Source: Fistularia commersonii (Eukaryota > Chordata > Actinopteri > Syngnathiformes > Fistulariidae). From it: a stretch of 64,000 nt of DNA. The notes beneath the pieces were generated by a model. It worked only from the letters and a program-made list of their open reading frames with translations, did not search any database and was not told the DNA's origin. This document shows, piece after piece, positions 21,565 through 34,200 of this stretch (within the stretch, counting starts at the first letter, position 1; every line of letters begins with the position of its first letter). The DNA is taken from NCBI GenBank assembly GCA_037954325.1, contig JBBMNZ010000030.1:2713501-2777500 (forward strand). Reading direction: 5' to 3'. Both the position numbers and the translations under genes were made by a program.

Positions 21565-23215
21565 AGAAATTATTGGACGTGGTTGACGGCGTGCGGGCCC
21601 TGGATTGGCGCCCGAGGGTTCGGGCCTTTCCAGGAGACCCCGGCGGATGTGGACTCGTGTTCGGGCGACTCATTTAACAGACTTCTTTTTTGTAACATCT
21701 TAAACTCAAGATCCAGATCCATCCGTCTTCTAATGCTTATGCGGGATGGGGTCGCGAGCCCATGTCGAAGCAGGGAGGCCCGGGCTTCCCTCTCCCCGAA
21801 CACTCGGTCCAGCTCCTCCGAGGGATCCCGAGGCGTTCCCAGGCCAGCCTAGAGAGAGTCCCTCCAGTGTGTCCTGGGTCTTCTCCGGGGTCACGTCCAG
21901 GAGGCATCCTGACCACCTCTTCTGACTCCTCTCCACGTTGAGGAGCAGCGACTCTGCTTGAACGCAGATCAACCGGTAAAGCTCAGCTGCTTCTTTACCA
22001 GAACAAGACCAGGTGACAGAGTCGGCATCACTGCTGACGCTCTTCCGGTCCACCTGTCGATCTCCTGTTCCATCCCTTCCTCATTCGTGAACAAGACCCC
22101 GAGATACCTGAACCTCTCCACTTGAGGCAGAACCTCTCGGGCTGAGTCCACCTGTTTTTGTCTGAGTACCGTGGTCTGGGATTTGGAGGTGCTGATCCTC
22201 ATACCGAACGCTTCGCATTCACCTGTGAGAGCGGTCCGATGAAGCCAACAGAACCGCATCGTCTGCAAAAAGCACTAGAAATTCTGTCTGTAAAAGTTAT
22301 GGGTGGAACCGTTGACAAAGAACAGCCCAGGCGGAGTCCAACCCTCGACAGAAATGAGACCAATTCACTACCGGCGATGCGGCCCAAGCTCTTGCACCGG
22401 TCATACAAGGACCCAACAGACCCTATTACAGGGTTCAGTACCCCAGACCCTTTGAGCACCCCCCACAGGATTCCTCCAGGTCCACAAAACACATGTAGAC
22501 TGGTTGGCCAAACTCTCAAGGACCCTGACGATGGTGTCGAGCTGGTCCACTGTTCCACAGCCATGATGAAAACCACATTGCTCAACCTGGATCCGAGCTT
22601 CAACGACCCGTCGGACTCTCTTCTCCAGCACCCCTGAGTAGACTGGGTAGATGGAGCAAACCCTCCGAGCCACTTCAACGCGATGCTGCAGAGGCGTGTC
22701 GGCCAGGAGAGCCCGACATCAGCCGGAGCCTCCGGGAACTCGGGGCGGACCGCCTCGACAACATCGCCCCGGAAATAGGAGAGCCCACCCCCAAAGTCCC
22801 TACGACTCTGCTGCCTCATCGGAAGGCGTGTTGTCGAGATGGAAGAAACCTCGGAAGTAGCGGGGGGTTACCGGCTCAACAAACACCGACCGCCTTACGG
22901 CCACTGTTCCTGGAGGCACCAAACATGGCTGAGACTCAAAGTCCCCTGCCTCCTGCCAGAGGTGGCAGTTAGAACCCTTTCTGACCGGGGACTCTCCCAG
23001 ACGTTCCCAACAGACCCTCACGATGAGTTTGGGTACCCGGTCCGGCCGGCGCCAAGCTCACATCGCACCCAACCCTTATGGGTGGGGAGTCCAAGAGAAG
23101 GGGAACCCACGTTACCTAACAGGAGCCGCCATCGAGTCCCAAGGGAAAAACAGGTCCATTTGACTTTTTCGTCATTGGGGTTCCTCGCCCAGGACCGAAG
23201 ACCCCTTCTCCACGA
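21565..23215 (-). pseudogene. Decayed non-LTR retrotransposon (LINE) reverse-transcriptase fragment
   Basis: Reading the minus strand in shifting frames gives a recognisable LINE reverse-transcriptase domain. In order it includes QCGFHHGCGTVDQLDTI (about 22.55 kb), SLYDRCKSLGRIAGS, LRLGCSLSTVPPITFTDRIS, an FADD catalytic box at 22255-22269, ECEAFGMRISTSKSQT, FRYLGVLFTNEEGMEQEIDR (about 22.1 kb) and VERSQKRW (about 21.93 kb). Several frameshifts and stops separate these blocks, so it is not functional. It resembles LINE families common in fish; the clade is not assigned. Upstream sequence to about 23.2 kb probably belongs to the same copy, while the 5' part and 3' tail are absent or unrecognised. 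Confidence 0.8.
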
Positions 23216-24912
23216 TGAGGCGGCGGCTCGAGGAGGGGATCCCGATAAAACGCTCCTCTCTGCTCGCCCTCTGTGTTTTAATTAGCGCTAGAAAAGGAAA
23301 AGCATCAGGACTAGTTTATGGCCTCTGGGAAGTGGCGTTTGCGCGCGTTAACGCCCGGCCACGTTGGCAGAAAATCACATTCACGCAACGCCACACTTGT
23401 CAAAAAGGGAGGGGATTGATCGGCGCGCTGCCGGGGTGTCTGTTGCGCCGCAGACGGCGATCGAGCTAATAAGGCAGTGGAGGTCATGCCTTGGCGGCTC
23501 CGCTACTGCAATCTGGTGCGGCTAATCGCTAAGTCATCCCCCCCACCCCCTTTTTCCTCGCCGCGTGGCGCTGGGATTCACGGAAGGTTGCGTTTGCTTT
23601 GCGATTCCCCTCAAACGCTGATCCAAGTAAAAGACACAAAGCGATTACGCGGTTGATTAAAAAAAGAAAGGAAAACCGCTGAACGAAGTTGTTTTTCATT
23701 TAAAATCTGATTTTGCCAAATGGAGGTTTTTTGTCGGCGATGGGTTTTCACTTGATGAATAGAAAAAAAAGGCGGAATTGTCTACATTTTCTGCGCCGTG
23801 GCCGTTCGAGCAAGCCGGTTCTGGAATCCGAACATCAGCTGGAGTTTGTTTTACGCCCCTGCGGGGAGGTAGTTTTCCAAAGGATGCCCCCCCCCCCCCA
23901 AAAAAAAGAAAAAAAAGCCTCTGGTTTCTAAGAACGTCCCAAACACCGGCTTCCCCGCGAACATCCCTCCAGATAAAAAATATGTATTAAATCCCTGTCC
24001 AGTCCCCGGTGGCTCAGTTCCCCTCCTGTGCGCCGGCAGGGAGAGACTTTACTTTCAAACTCAGCACCTCCTCTTATCTCCCGTCTCCTGTGTTTTCCTC
24101 CGGCGGGCAGAACACAAACTTCCTGTCTGGGTTCTTCTTTGTTGTATTTTTATTTCGAGGTGGCCGTTCTCCTCCCGGAACATACTGACATCTGTACAGA
24201 GCGCTTTCCCATCCTGGAAATAAAAGAATTCTCTGTGTTTTTTTTTCTCCCCGTGTCCAACGCCGCCGCCGCCGCCGCCGCCGGTCTGCTCCCGGCCTTG
24301 GCTGCTCGCCGGCTCCGGCGTTCAAAAAGAAAAGAAAAATGACAGAGCGAGCGGGTTTGGAGAGGAGAAAGTGCTGACGCGCAGTGAGCGCCGGACAGGG
24401 CCTTAATTGATCGCCGGTCCTGGGTGGAGGGGAGGATGGAGCGGAGCGTTAATGGAGGAGCCAAGGGGGCACGCCGGGTAATTCTCTGGATTTATGGGGA
24501 GCAGGGGCCGCGGGGACGGCGGGACCGGCAGGCGAAACCAAAGGTCGTCGCACTTTATCAGGCAAAAGGGAAATATAAAACCATTAAAATAAACAGAAAT
24601 GACATACGTGCGGTCGCTATTAATCCTCGGGTTGGGGTGGAGGAGGTGGAGGAGTGTGGCCTTCACTGTGCCACTCAGTCAGTGTGTCAGCAGTGTATTT
24701 ATAGTAGCCTGCTGGTCCTTAGTCAACCCTGGCAAAAGGTCCCTGTTTGATGAGCCCACACACACACACACACACACACCTTCCCCCATTCTCCGAGCAC
24801 AACAAATCTGCAGCATAAGCAATCTGGCATCACCCAGATTTACTGTGTTCACTCATATGGAATAAAAGAAGAGGAAGAGCCTCCAGGACTGCGTGCACAG
24901 AATCCACCAGTT

Positions 24913-24943
<31 letters not shown>

Positions 24944-26132
24944 CCTTCATAATCCGGCAAAGGCTGAAAGCTCTGTCTGATTCCGACTGAGATGTGCACA
25001 AGATGTGCCATCCTCCGGGTTTGAACCGGTGCATTTAAGCGAGGCGGAGCTAAATCCGCAAGCGAGGACGAACGCCGTGGTCGCTGCATGCTAACACGCT
25101 AACAGCGAGAAATCTGCATCGCACGCGTGCAGAAGCGCCCGGGACGCTCCGTTGAGGACCCCGACGTCCGTCCCGGCCCCGCGCGCCGCGGCCGATCAAT
25201 GCCTTTTAATTACCAAGGGCCCGGAGCGGCGGTCGATACAGCTGACGAGATGCAGGGGCAGATGGAGAAAGATGCTCCAGATGATGATTGATGGCATCCC
25301 CTCCCGCCCCGCTCCTCCCTGCAGGCCGGCTCCGCAGACGTGTCCTTAGGCTTGATTAATCCCGCCGACCGCCGAACCCCCCGCAGGGCGAGTGGCGCCG
25401 GTCTGCGGGTTAAGTGGCCACATCTTGTCGCCCCCCCGCCCCAACAACCGCTGATAAGTCCAACCAGTGTTCGGGGGAAATCGGGATGGGAGGTTTGGGA
25501 CACTGCAAATATGCTCCGCGCGACCCCGATGTCGATGGTTGATCAATAAGCAATCAAAGGTTTGTGGCTTGTAGGGACGGAGAACATAACGGGAACGATA
25601 ATATGCCAGGTTTTCTTCTTTATCGTATGTGTTTTTAACCCCACGGGTCTGGACTCCAGACGGCTTCGAACTGAACCCGAACCCGCGCGTTCTTTTCCCG
25701 TTAAATGACGAGACGGCGGCGTAAATGTCAGCCACCGTTTCCCGGCCAAGGTCTTGAAATGTCTTGTTCGGCCGTGACCGAGCGTCCGCAGCCTCGAGAT
25801 AAATGTCAGAGCGGACCGAGGAGCAGACTCGTCTTCTTCACGCCTGACGGGCGGAGGAGGAGGATGGGGGAGTTTTTCCTTTCGCTTCCTGGCTGCACAC
25901 TTAACGCTACACTATGTTACTTTGCAACTTTAATGCTAAACTTCATTTAGCAACAGAGTGAAAGCCGCTCCTCTTTTTTTAAAACCATCAAACCTCGTTC
26001 CCCGTAAATGTCTCCAGCCTTCTCACGGACGATGCTCTCCGTCACCGTATCTCGCCGACAAGAACTTCTCCATCTCCATGCGTATGAATCCACAACACGA
26101 CCACCTCGCTCATATTTCCCACAATTTCTCTG

Positions 26133-26160
26133 GGCTAGCTAGCTAGCTAGCTAGCTAGCG
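26133..26160. repeat. (GCTA)n microsatellite
   Basis: About seven tetranucleotide units of GCTA lie in the gene-free region. Confidence 0.85.
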
Positions 26161-27504
26161 GCGCGTTCCACTTCACGGTGGCCACAAAAAAAAAACATTG
26201 ATGGCTTGGGTCTTGGAAAACTTGTACGTAAGTGACAGTTCCCCCTGTTAGCTTCGTGACTAACATCTGCACACGTCATTTCTTGCAGGCGGACGCGTGA
26301 TTTTACCGCTCCCGCATAAAACCTCCATGACATTCCCCGGACTTCCTGTGCCACGGAGCCTCGCAGGTGTTTACGAGCCGCTTTGTAAAACAGCACAAAC
26401 AGCGCGCCTGGAGGAGGATGAGGAGGTAGGTGATCGATCTCCTCCTCCCGGTGGAGGTCAGAGGAAGGCGTTCGCTGCCTCCGAACCTCCACGCTCTCAG
26501 TCATTAATCTCCGGCCTGATTTGGGAGCCCGGCTTCCTGCGGCTGGCAGTCAGCAGACCGGCGAACGAGCGCTCGCGCCCGGGCCGTGCCAGTAAACGCC
26601 GCATTTTATGGGCCGGCGTCCACGAGGTGCATTAAGGGGCTGCGTGTTTTTTTTTGTTTTTTTTTTTTCTCTCCGTTTGTTGTTTGTTTGATTTCTTTTT
26701 TTTCCTTTCCGAGCAGCGCCGGGCTCATTTTCCCCCGCAGCCTCTCCAAAGACCCCGGCAGTAACTTACACAACATAATGATGTGTGCGCTCGCCGCCAT
26801 CAAAATGTCAGCGTTCTTCTGCTGCGGGGGGTTTTACTAGTCGGCGTTCGCCGCCTTGGGAACCGCCATATCGCCGTTCCTTTCTCAGATCTGAGGGCTG
26901 TTTTAAGTGCAGGGGTGTGAACCGTGAAGGGGCGGCTGGTTAAGGGGAAAAGGCGCACTTGTTTTTTGTCAGAAAGATCTGCTTTTCATGCCAGAGGCCG
27001 CGTCTCGGGCCCACTGAAGTTTTTGACTCGAGTTCTGCTAGCCACAGATGTTTTCAAGGTCCAAAAATGCGCGGTAGTCTTCCATGAAAATTTTATTTTT
27101 CTCCCCCTCCCCCTCAAGAAGAAAAATTTATAAACATAATAAGAAAAATCTCAATTGGAAAAAAAAACAGATTTCTATTTGTTCCTTTCTTGCAAACAAG
27201 CTGCTAATATTTAGAATTATTTTGAGAAAATAATATATATTTCTTTAAAAGTACTTTCCTTCTGGTGTCAGGTGATTATTTTCTCTTCAGTTTTTAATCA
27301 ACTTTCCTAAGCTCCTCCAACCCGAAAGGTTGAATTTTCCAGAACCATCCCATAATTTCATCACAAACCATAAATCATCCAAACTCAAAATCCCCAAAGT
27401 CTTGTTTTCTGTTCATCTCACACACTGGACCAATGACCCGTTTTCACCCTGTCACCTCTCCTCGTCACAACCGGCTCGCTTTCTCGAGAGCCTGCTGACA
27501 TGTT

Positions 27505-27510
27505 GACACA

Positions 27511-27562
<52 letters not shown>

Positions 27563-27692
27563 CGCACACACAGACCCTCCACGATGAATTCCAAAACTTG
27601 ATGCAACAGCCAGCAATTCAATTCCAGTTGCATGTAGATGGATGCCTCCCACACACACACACACACATGCACACACACATGCACACGCACGC
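27505..27692. repeat. Two interrupted CA microsatellites
   Basis: CA-rich runs with CG and AA interruptions lie at 27505-27572 and 27649-27692, separated by non-repetitive sequence. Confidence 0.85.
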
Positions 27693-28882
27693 ACGCTCCA
27701 TTGGCCTCATGTTAAAAAAAAGAAAAAAAAAAAAAAAAAAAATCGCCCTGAAATGAATTTACCCTCCCTGGCTCTAAATTAAGGACATGAAAACGTTACT
27801 AGGTGAGCTGGTTTTATTTTCCTCCAAGAAAGTAATTGGCCCCCGACGAGCAAACGCTGCAGCTTTTATCTCTTTATGTTTTTTATGGGATGTTCTTGAC
27901 GTCAGTGGCCCCCCCATGGAGGCCCTGCTGGCCCGGCAGCTGGCTGAGGGGCCTCCCGGATGTTCGCTCTGATTACCGCCGCCATCAAGATGAAGGCTTT
28001 TCTCTTACTGCCCCCGAGGGAGTCAGTGAACGCACCATCACCACCACCACCACAGCAATTTCCCCAATATATAACTTTATTTAAAATTTTGTTACAATTT
28101 ATTACCCTACACAACATTTTCAAACTTTAATCCTTTTATCGTCTCTTATATTGGTTAGTAAACCTTCATTTGCTTTTTTTTTCTTTCATTTTTTTTTCTC
28201 CTTAAGATAGAAAACTTTTCTGTAGCCTATAATTCGGCGTTGTGTTAACTGATGACCTCGTAAATGCGACAACAGCTTTGCTGTAAAATAATATAAAATA
28301 AAAACAGATGCTGTCACGTGGTTAGCAAGTCCCCCCCCCCCCCCCTTACAAATGAGAGGACCCCCAGTGCTCTTACCAGTTCGACTTAAATTATAAATAA
28401 GGTATGGAGGTGGAGAAACAGAGTGCAATATTAATCCTGTTTTAAAACAGCTATGTACAAGGTTGTGTCTTAACATCTACCTGGCTGCAACAGGAAGTGA
28501 ACAAATGAATACAAAATAAAAACAAAATAAAATCCGACGTGTCAGAACACAAATGAAGCTACGCAAGGCTAAACCCCCCCCCCATAAAAAAAAAAAAAAA
28601 AAAAAAAAGGGAGAGACTCAGCGGCTTCATAAATGCTGGTTCAAACCCCGGAGTCAGAGCCTCTTTTCGGATGCTGCGGACTCACATCTGGCAGGGAGGG
28701 CCTGAGGATGCTGCGGGGATCAGGGGGGAACCCCGGAAGTGGACCGGCGACAAAGCCAGACAAAAACAATAATTATAATAATAAAAAAAAAACACGGATC
28801 GCCCACGTCAAACATGCGCTTTACATTCCTGTCAACATCCCGCTTTCACCGGACTCACACCGCCTCTATGAGGTCTAACTGC

Positions 28883-28951
<69 letters not shown>
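28883..28951. repeat. Long (GT)n microsatellite
   Basis: An almost uninterrupted GT run of about 34 units. Confidence 0.95.
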
Positions 28952-28952
<1 letters not shown>

Positions 28953-29196
28953 ACCTGGCTGCAACTGAGCAACAAGGTGACAAGCGCACACAAGACGAGA
29001 CAGATATATATCTATTTTGTTTTTCAAAAGATAGCGGCACAAAACCCAAGGGACAAACGAGCAACATCCAACAGCAACGACAACAAGTCTAATAAATAAA
29101 AACCAGCGCGCCGAAATGCATCGTCGGGGAGGAGCGAGTCGGGCTGCTTTTTCAGCCGACGTGGCGCTGCCACGGCAACAACGTCTACCTGTGAGG

Positions 29197-29397
29197 ATGA
29201 GGAGGTGTGTGTGTGTGTGTATGTGTGTATGTGTGTGTGTGGAAGGGAACACGCCAGCTCTGAACCAATTGCATCTGCCACGAAATTGGCTATTAATTTG
29301 GCTGTCAGGGTGAAAATCCAGCTGCACATGGCAAGGATTTTTCCATGCTCCATCATTTTATCATTGTGTGTTGTTCACACACACACACACACACACG

Positions 29398-29432
<35 letters not shown>
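29197..29432. repeat. GT and CA microsatellites in opposite orientation
   Basis: An interrupted GT run (29204-29240) and a CA run (29377-29432) lie about 135 bp apart and could pair. Confidence 0.8.
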
Positions 29433-29434
<2 letters not shown>

Positions 29435-31215
29435 GGCAACTCATCAGGAACGCGTCCAATCACGGTCTAAAAGGCTTATCAGCAATTTCAATGACAAATG
29501 CCAAGGTTTTTCCGCTCCGGTTTCCGGGGCGCCTGACAGGGAGCCGGTTCACGGCTCTAAACGCCGCCCTGAACCCGGAGCGAAGCATCCCAGCCTCCGC
29601 CCGGGAAAGGGGGGGAACCGAATCTAGGTCACACGCCGTCATCAAGAATCACACAGAAATTAATCAGCAGATTAACGACTAGCCCTTAATGGGATCAACA
29701 CAAATGTATTGCATTCGAGAGAGAAAAATCAAGTCTATACATTATTTTCTTTGCACAAACACGCACACACACATGCACACACGCTGTCTCAATTTCCTGT
29801 CAGGATGTAAACCTGCTTGACTCAACCCTGCAGGAGAGAAGGGCATCTGTACTCTGTGCACTGGAAAAGTGTAAAGCTGATTAAAAAAAAAACAAAGGGG
29901 TAAAATAATGCAAATCACACTTCAGCTTTCAGCTTGTGTTGTACAAAATTAATACTGTTACATTTGGATGCAGAGGGGAACCCGACAGCTGCCTGCACAG
30001 CCCTGTCTACAGATGACCATCACACACACACACACACACACACACACTCGTTCAATCTGTCCACGCGGCTAGAGGACAAAACGCGCAGCGCTGGTAACAA
30101 CACCGCTCCGGCGCTTTGCTGCCACCTACCGGTCGTTTAGAGAACTGCACCCCAATAAACTAAGGAAAAAAAAAAAAAGACCAAATGAACAAAAGACATC
30201 TCGTCCTCTTACTGGCTGCTGATCTGCCATGTAGGTGACATTTCTGATGATTCTAGGGTTTGCCGGCGACGCTTCGGCAAGCACCCACTCGCTGTCAAAA
30301 CACCTGAACCCCCCCGTCCGGCTCCTCAACCCTGACGGCCCGGGCGTGAGGACGAGGTTAGAAATGAGGACCGACGAGGATCAGATCAAGAAAACAACTA
30401 TCGTAGCTCTTATATTAATCTATATTTTAGCATTGTTAACCATACACATAATAAGGAACACGTCTTCAGTTAGTTACATTTGCGTCGCCTCTGCTCTGAC
30501 AAAAACAGAATACTTCTGACCAACAGATAGAAAACATTTTTGCGTCTTAATGTCCAGCATCACTGAAAAGCAACACTTTTGCTTTTTTTTTTTTTTTCCT
30601 GTTTCGCTCCGTATCACTCACTGCCTGGCGGAGGTAGTGAAAACCCCACTTTTTTTTTTTTTTTCAGCTCCCTTTCGTTTTCCATCCCGGCCGGGGAGGG
30701 GGTGGGGGGTGGGGGTGGGGGGGTCGGGGGCCGAGCGGATCGCGTCGGAGAACGGATTGTCTCGAATCCCGTCCGGGATGTCGGCTTCCTTTGTCAGGCG
30801 GCGATTTTGATGGGCGTCTCCCCGTTGAGCGCCCGACGCCGCGAGTGTTTATCACATCGGGTTCGCTGGCGTCCTGCGAGGGGCGGGCGAGGGGGGGGGG
30901 GACACCCGGAACAAAACAAAACCAAAAAAAAAAAAAAAAAAAGAAACAAACACGCGATGGGAGTTGGATGACATGAAAGTTTCACTGGTGTTTCTCTTCC
31001 TTCGCTGTGCATCCCTGGGTTTCGGTTAGAAGTGACGGGTCCAAATTTCCAGAGCTGTTGTTAAATTCCAGTTTGTTTGTTTTGAGGCGGGTCGGGGGGG
31101 CGGGGATGGCCTCCGTCCGTCTGTCAGATCCGGTCGTGTGGATGGGCGCTCTCTGGGGTGGGCGTGATGATGCGAGTGGACCAGTTCGAGTGATGACCGA
31201 CGGCGTGGGGGGGGT

Positions 31216-34200
31216 TTAGGAAGTCGCGATCTCGCCCCCTAGGTGACGCCATCCCTTCTGCTGCGTCTCCAGGGGCGGCAGATACTCTGCAAGACAAACA
31301 GAGACGTTTCAGGGGACGGGTGACGAACGCCTTTTTCTTTTTGTACACGCGACTTATGAAAACGCGAGCGGAGCTTGGCGCCGCCGCTCGGAAATCGTCG
31401 AATTGGCGCCGAAGACATAAAGCCTCGCGTCTCTCCGACTCTCTCGCGGCCGCTCTTCTGTCTCGCCGAATCCAAAGGTTGCTCCCCCGTGTCCTCCGGC
31501 TCCTCGCCCACATGAGTTACCGGTCTCATTCTGTCTCACATGAGCGAAATAACCCGCACTTCCCTTTAAGATGCGAACAGATCTGATAACGAACCACGTG
31601 TCTCGGCATGTGACGCGTCTCTGCGCCGACACCTGACGGCACCGGGAGACTTTGTGCTCGTCGGCGCTTTGCTGAGGCGGCGGCGCACGCTCGAAAATAG
31701 TTGTGTTATTTTACAGTTTCTCCACTTGACTGTGTAATGCAATCGGGACCGAACAGAAGAGATAATAAAACAAGCCGGGCGGACATTTTAACGCAGGGCC
31801 ACGGTGATTTAATGTCCGGATACCATTTACTTGCTGACGGGAAAAATATATTTTCCACGAAACAGAAAAGAAAACTGCCGGGCTCAAAATCCTAGAATAT
31901 TTTGCGTCATTCACAGAAACTAGAAAATGTGCTAGCGCTATTTTCGAGTCTCTTAACTGTTGGTGTTTTTTGTGTGTCGGGCGGAATGTGAATTTGAATT
32001 CAGGGTCGACTTACCGTTGTTGCTGCAGTTTTTGTTGTCCTTGTCGGACGCCTCTTCTTCAACCTGATGGCATTTTGGACGGGAAAACAGAAAAAAGAAA
32101 AATCAACAGGAGTGATAAACCAGCTCCTGAAACAGGGAGGTCATTGCATTTCTATCCCGGGCCTATTAATAAGCCAAACTTGGGAGTTTTGAACTTTGTG
32201 TGACTTCCCGGAATGAGAGAGGAAAGGAGTGGTCTGTACCTGCTTCCTCCACTTCAGCTCACAAAAGACCCGCTCAAAGCATTCGTGCATGTAGTTAAAC
32301 TGCAGGGGGAAAAAAAAAAAAAAAAAAAAGGCACAAAACAAGCGTGACTCCGTTTCTAACACGCTCGCGCTTCTGTTGTGATTTTTTAACACGTGTATGT
32401 TGTGCGACGTGGCTGCACTTACATACGGAGTGAAGATCTTGACCCAGCGAGGCTTCTTCTCCCCTCGGGCGTATTCGAAGCAGAAGGCCATCCCCTCCTC
32501 GTCGGTGTCCCAGCGTTGCATCTCCCCCCATTCAAACGCGATCACCTGGTTCTGAGCGACGCGGGGCGGGATAAAACCGTTTTAATTTTTGCTCTCCGCA
32601 GACGGCGTTTCACGGCGGCCGGATCGCGTCCGACCCCACCTCCAGGGTGCCGTCCTCGGTGCAGGCGTGCAGCTTGAAGTGGTGGATGCTGATGGCGGTG
32701 ATGACGTGTCCCTTCCTTCTGGAGTCGCAGGAGCAGTGGGGGAAGACCACCTCGTTGTAGCCCTCGCAGGACCGCAGCAGGCTCAGGTACTGACCGGGGG
32801 AACAGATCCACGTCACGGCACTTCGAGATACGGACATAAATCTCCTCACAACGGTTAGCATCGCGACGGTTAGAAGACAATGGGGTTCGGAAGAGAAATG
32901 ACAACTAGTTTGTAATATCCTGGCGAAGACGCCAACAGAGGGCATTAATTATAAATGCGGTATATCGAGGGATAACAAATAGGCACTACTTCTCCTTAAA
33001 GAGAAGTCATCTGGAAACATTAAATGATTCCACCCCATTTTAAAGCTTCTGTTAAGAGGGGCCTCTATATTTCTCTCAATGAAGTCCGCTTGCCTCCCGC
33101 GACGGATCGGATCAGCTTTGCACTCGGAACAAATGGTTCAACCGGCGCGCAAAGCTTCCCCGGGACAAACTGCTCCGCATCCGCCACGCGGCCAAATTGC
33201 AATTCTAATTTACCGAGGAGGCTGCTCTTAGCTTGAGGCGCGGCGCGGCTCCCGGACGGCGCATTCCGATCTCCGCGGACCGCAAAGGTCTGGACGGGCG
33301 GCAGAAACAGGACTGGCCTGCCGCGTCAGCGCCGCATTGCTCAGATGGTTTGAATACGAGCGGGAGCGGAGGGTCCGGGGAGCGTCGCGCTCTCGCAGGT
33401 TTGCCATCGGCTTGTTTGACAGCAGCATGAACATAAAACGTGTCTGATTAAACACTTGCGACGTCCGGCTGCAGACGTTTGAGACGGGCGGCGTAACTCA
33501 TTTCACTTCCCGGCGGGATCGAGCGTCCAGAACATCGGGCCCTGCGGTCAGACCGGAGTGGAATCCCGGGGTAATCCCCCGCTGCGGTGAGATCGCTCGA
33601 CTTACAGCTGTTTGTTTTTCTACTGAGCTGATTAGCGAGGCTTCTCCCGCTGACGGCTGGGGTTTGCGCGGCTTTTGCTAACGTCCCCCGGGGGCGCCCG
33701 ACCCCTCCTCTCTCCGGGAGAGTCAGGGAAACAATCGACCTTTCAGCCTCGGAGACGTTTTTCTAGACAAAAACCAGAACACTTTGTTCCCTAATTTCCC
33801 GCCCCTCGGGACGAACGATGTTAAAAAACCGCCAGAGGAATTCATCGATCTCAACTGATCTCCTAAAATGTTTGTCAGAGAAATATCAAGGTAAAGGAGG
33901 AAGCGCAACTTTGCCTCTTGAATCACCCCCTGCTGGCAGCAGCGCAGCGTTTCAGGGGTGAACTCTGCAGAGAAAGCTCGGGTCTAAGAACTAAGGACAG
34001 GTCAAAGTCCAGAGGACGTGGTGCACCAGGAGGGACCTTTGCTTTGGCTGACTGTCTGCAGGCGTATCTACGCAGAGCGAAGAGAGGGAAGTAGAGCGGG
34101 TAGAGTTCAATTGGCCCGGGGAGAAAAAAAAAAAAAAAAAAAAAAAAATGCTACTCACATTCCTAAAGAGAAAAAAGAAAGACCCGTGCTGGAGAGTGAA

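Larger units (their letters stand above)
20177..31215. other. Gene-free region between the receptor and snx27 (convergent 3' ends)
   Basis: No coding gene was recognised in about 11 kb. It should contain both 3' UTRs. Visible contents are several A or G homopolymers (20.3-21.4 kb), a LINE remnant (21.57-23.2 kb) and a GCTA run (26133-26160). CA/TG microsatellites occur near 24.76, 24.92, 27.5, 27.65, 28.88, 29.2, 29.4 and 30.02 kb, and a C run lies at 28328-28346. Reading frames here are short, or translate repeats. Confidence 0.7.

Noticed and set aside
22158..22637. 159-codon plus-strand frame
   Set aside because: It is the reverse strand of the decayed LINE reverse transcriptase.
26133..26160. 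GCTA repeat as a possible regulatory palindrome
   Set aside because: GCTAGC is self-complementary in any GCTA microsatellite, so no further meaning is needed.
28855..29327. Frames rich in alternating His-Thr or Cys-Val
   Set aside because: These are translations of CA/GT microsatellites. The same applies to similar frames near 10.3, 27.5, 40.1 and 49.5 kb.
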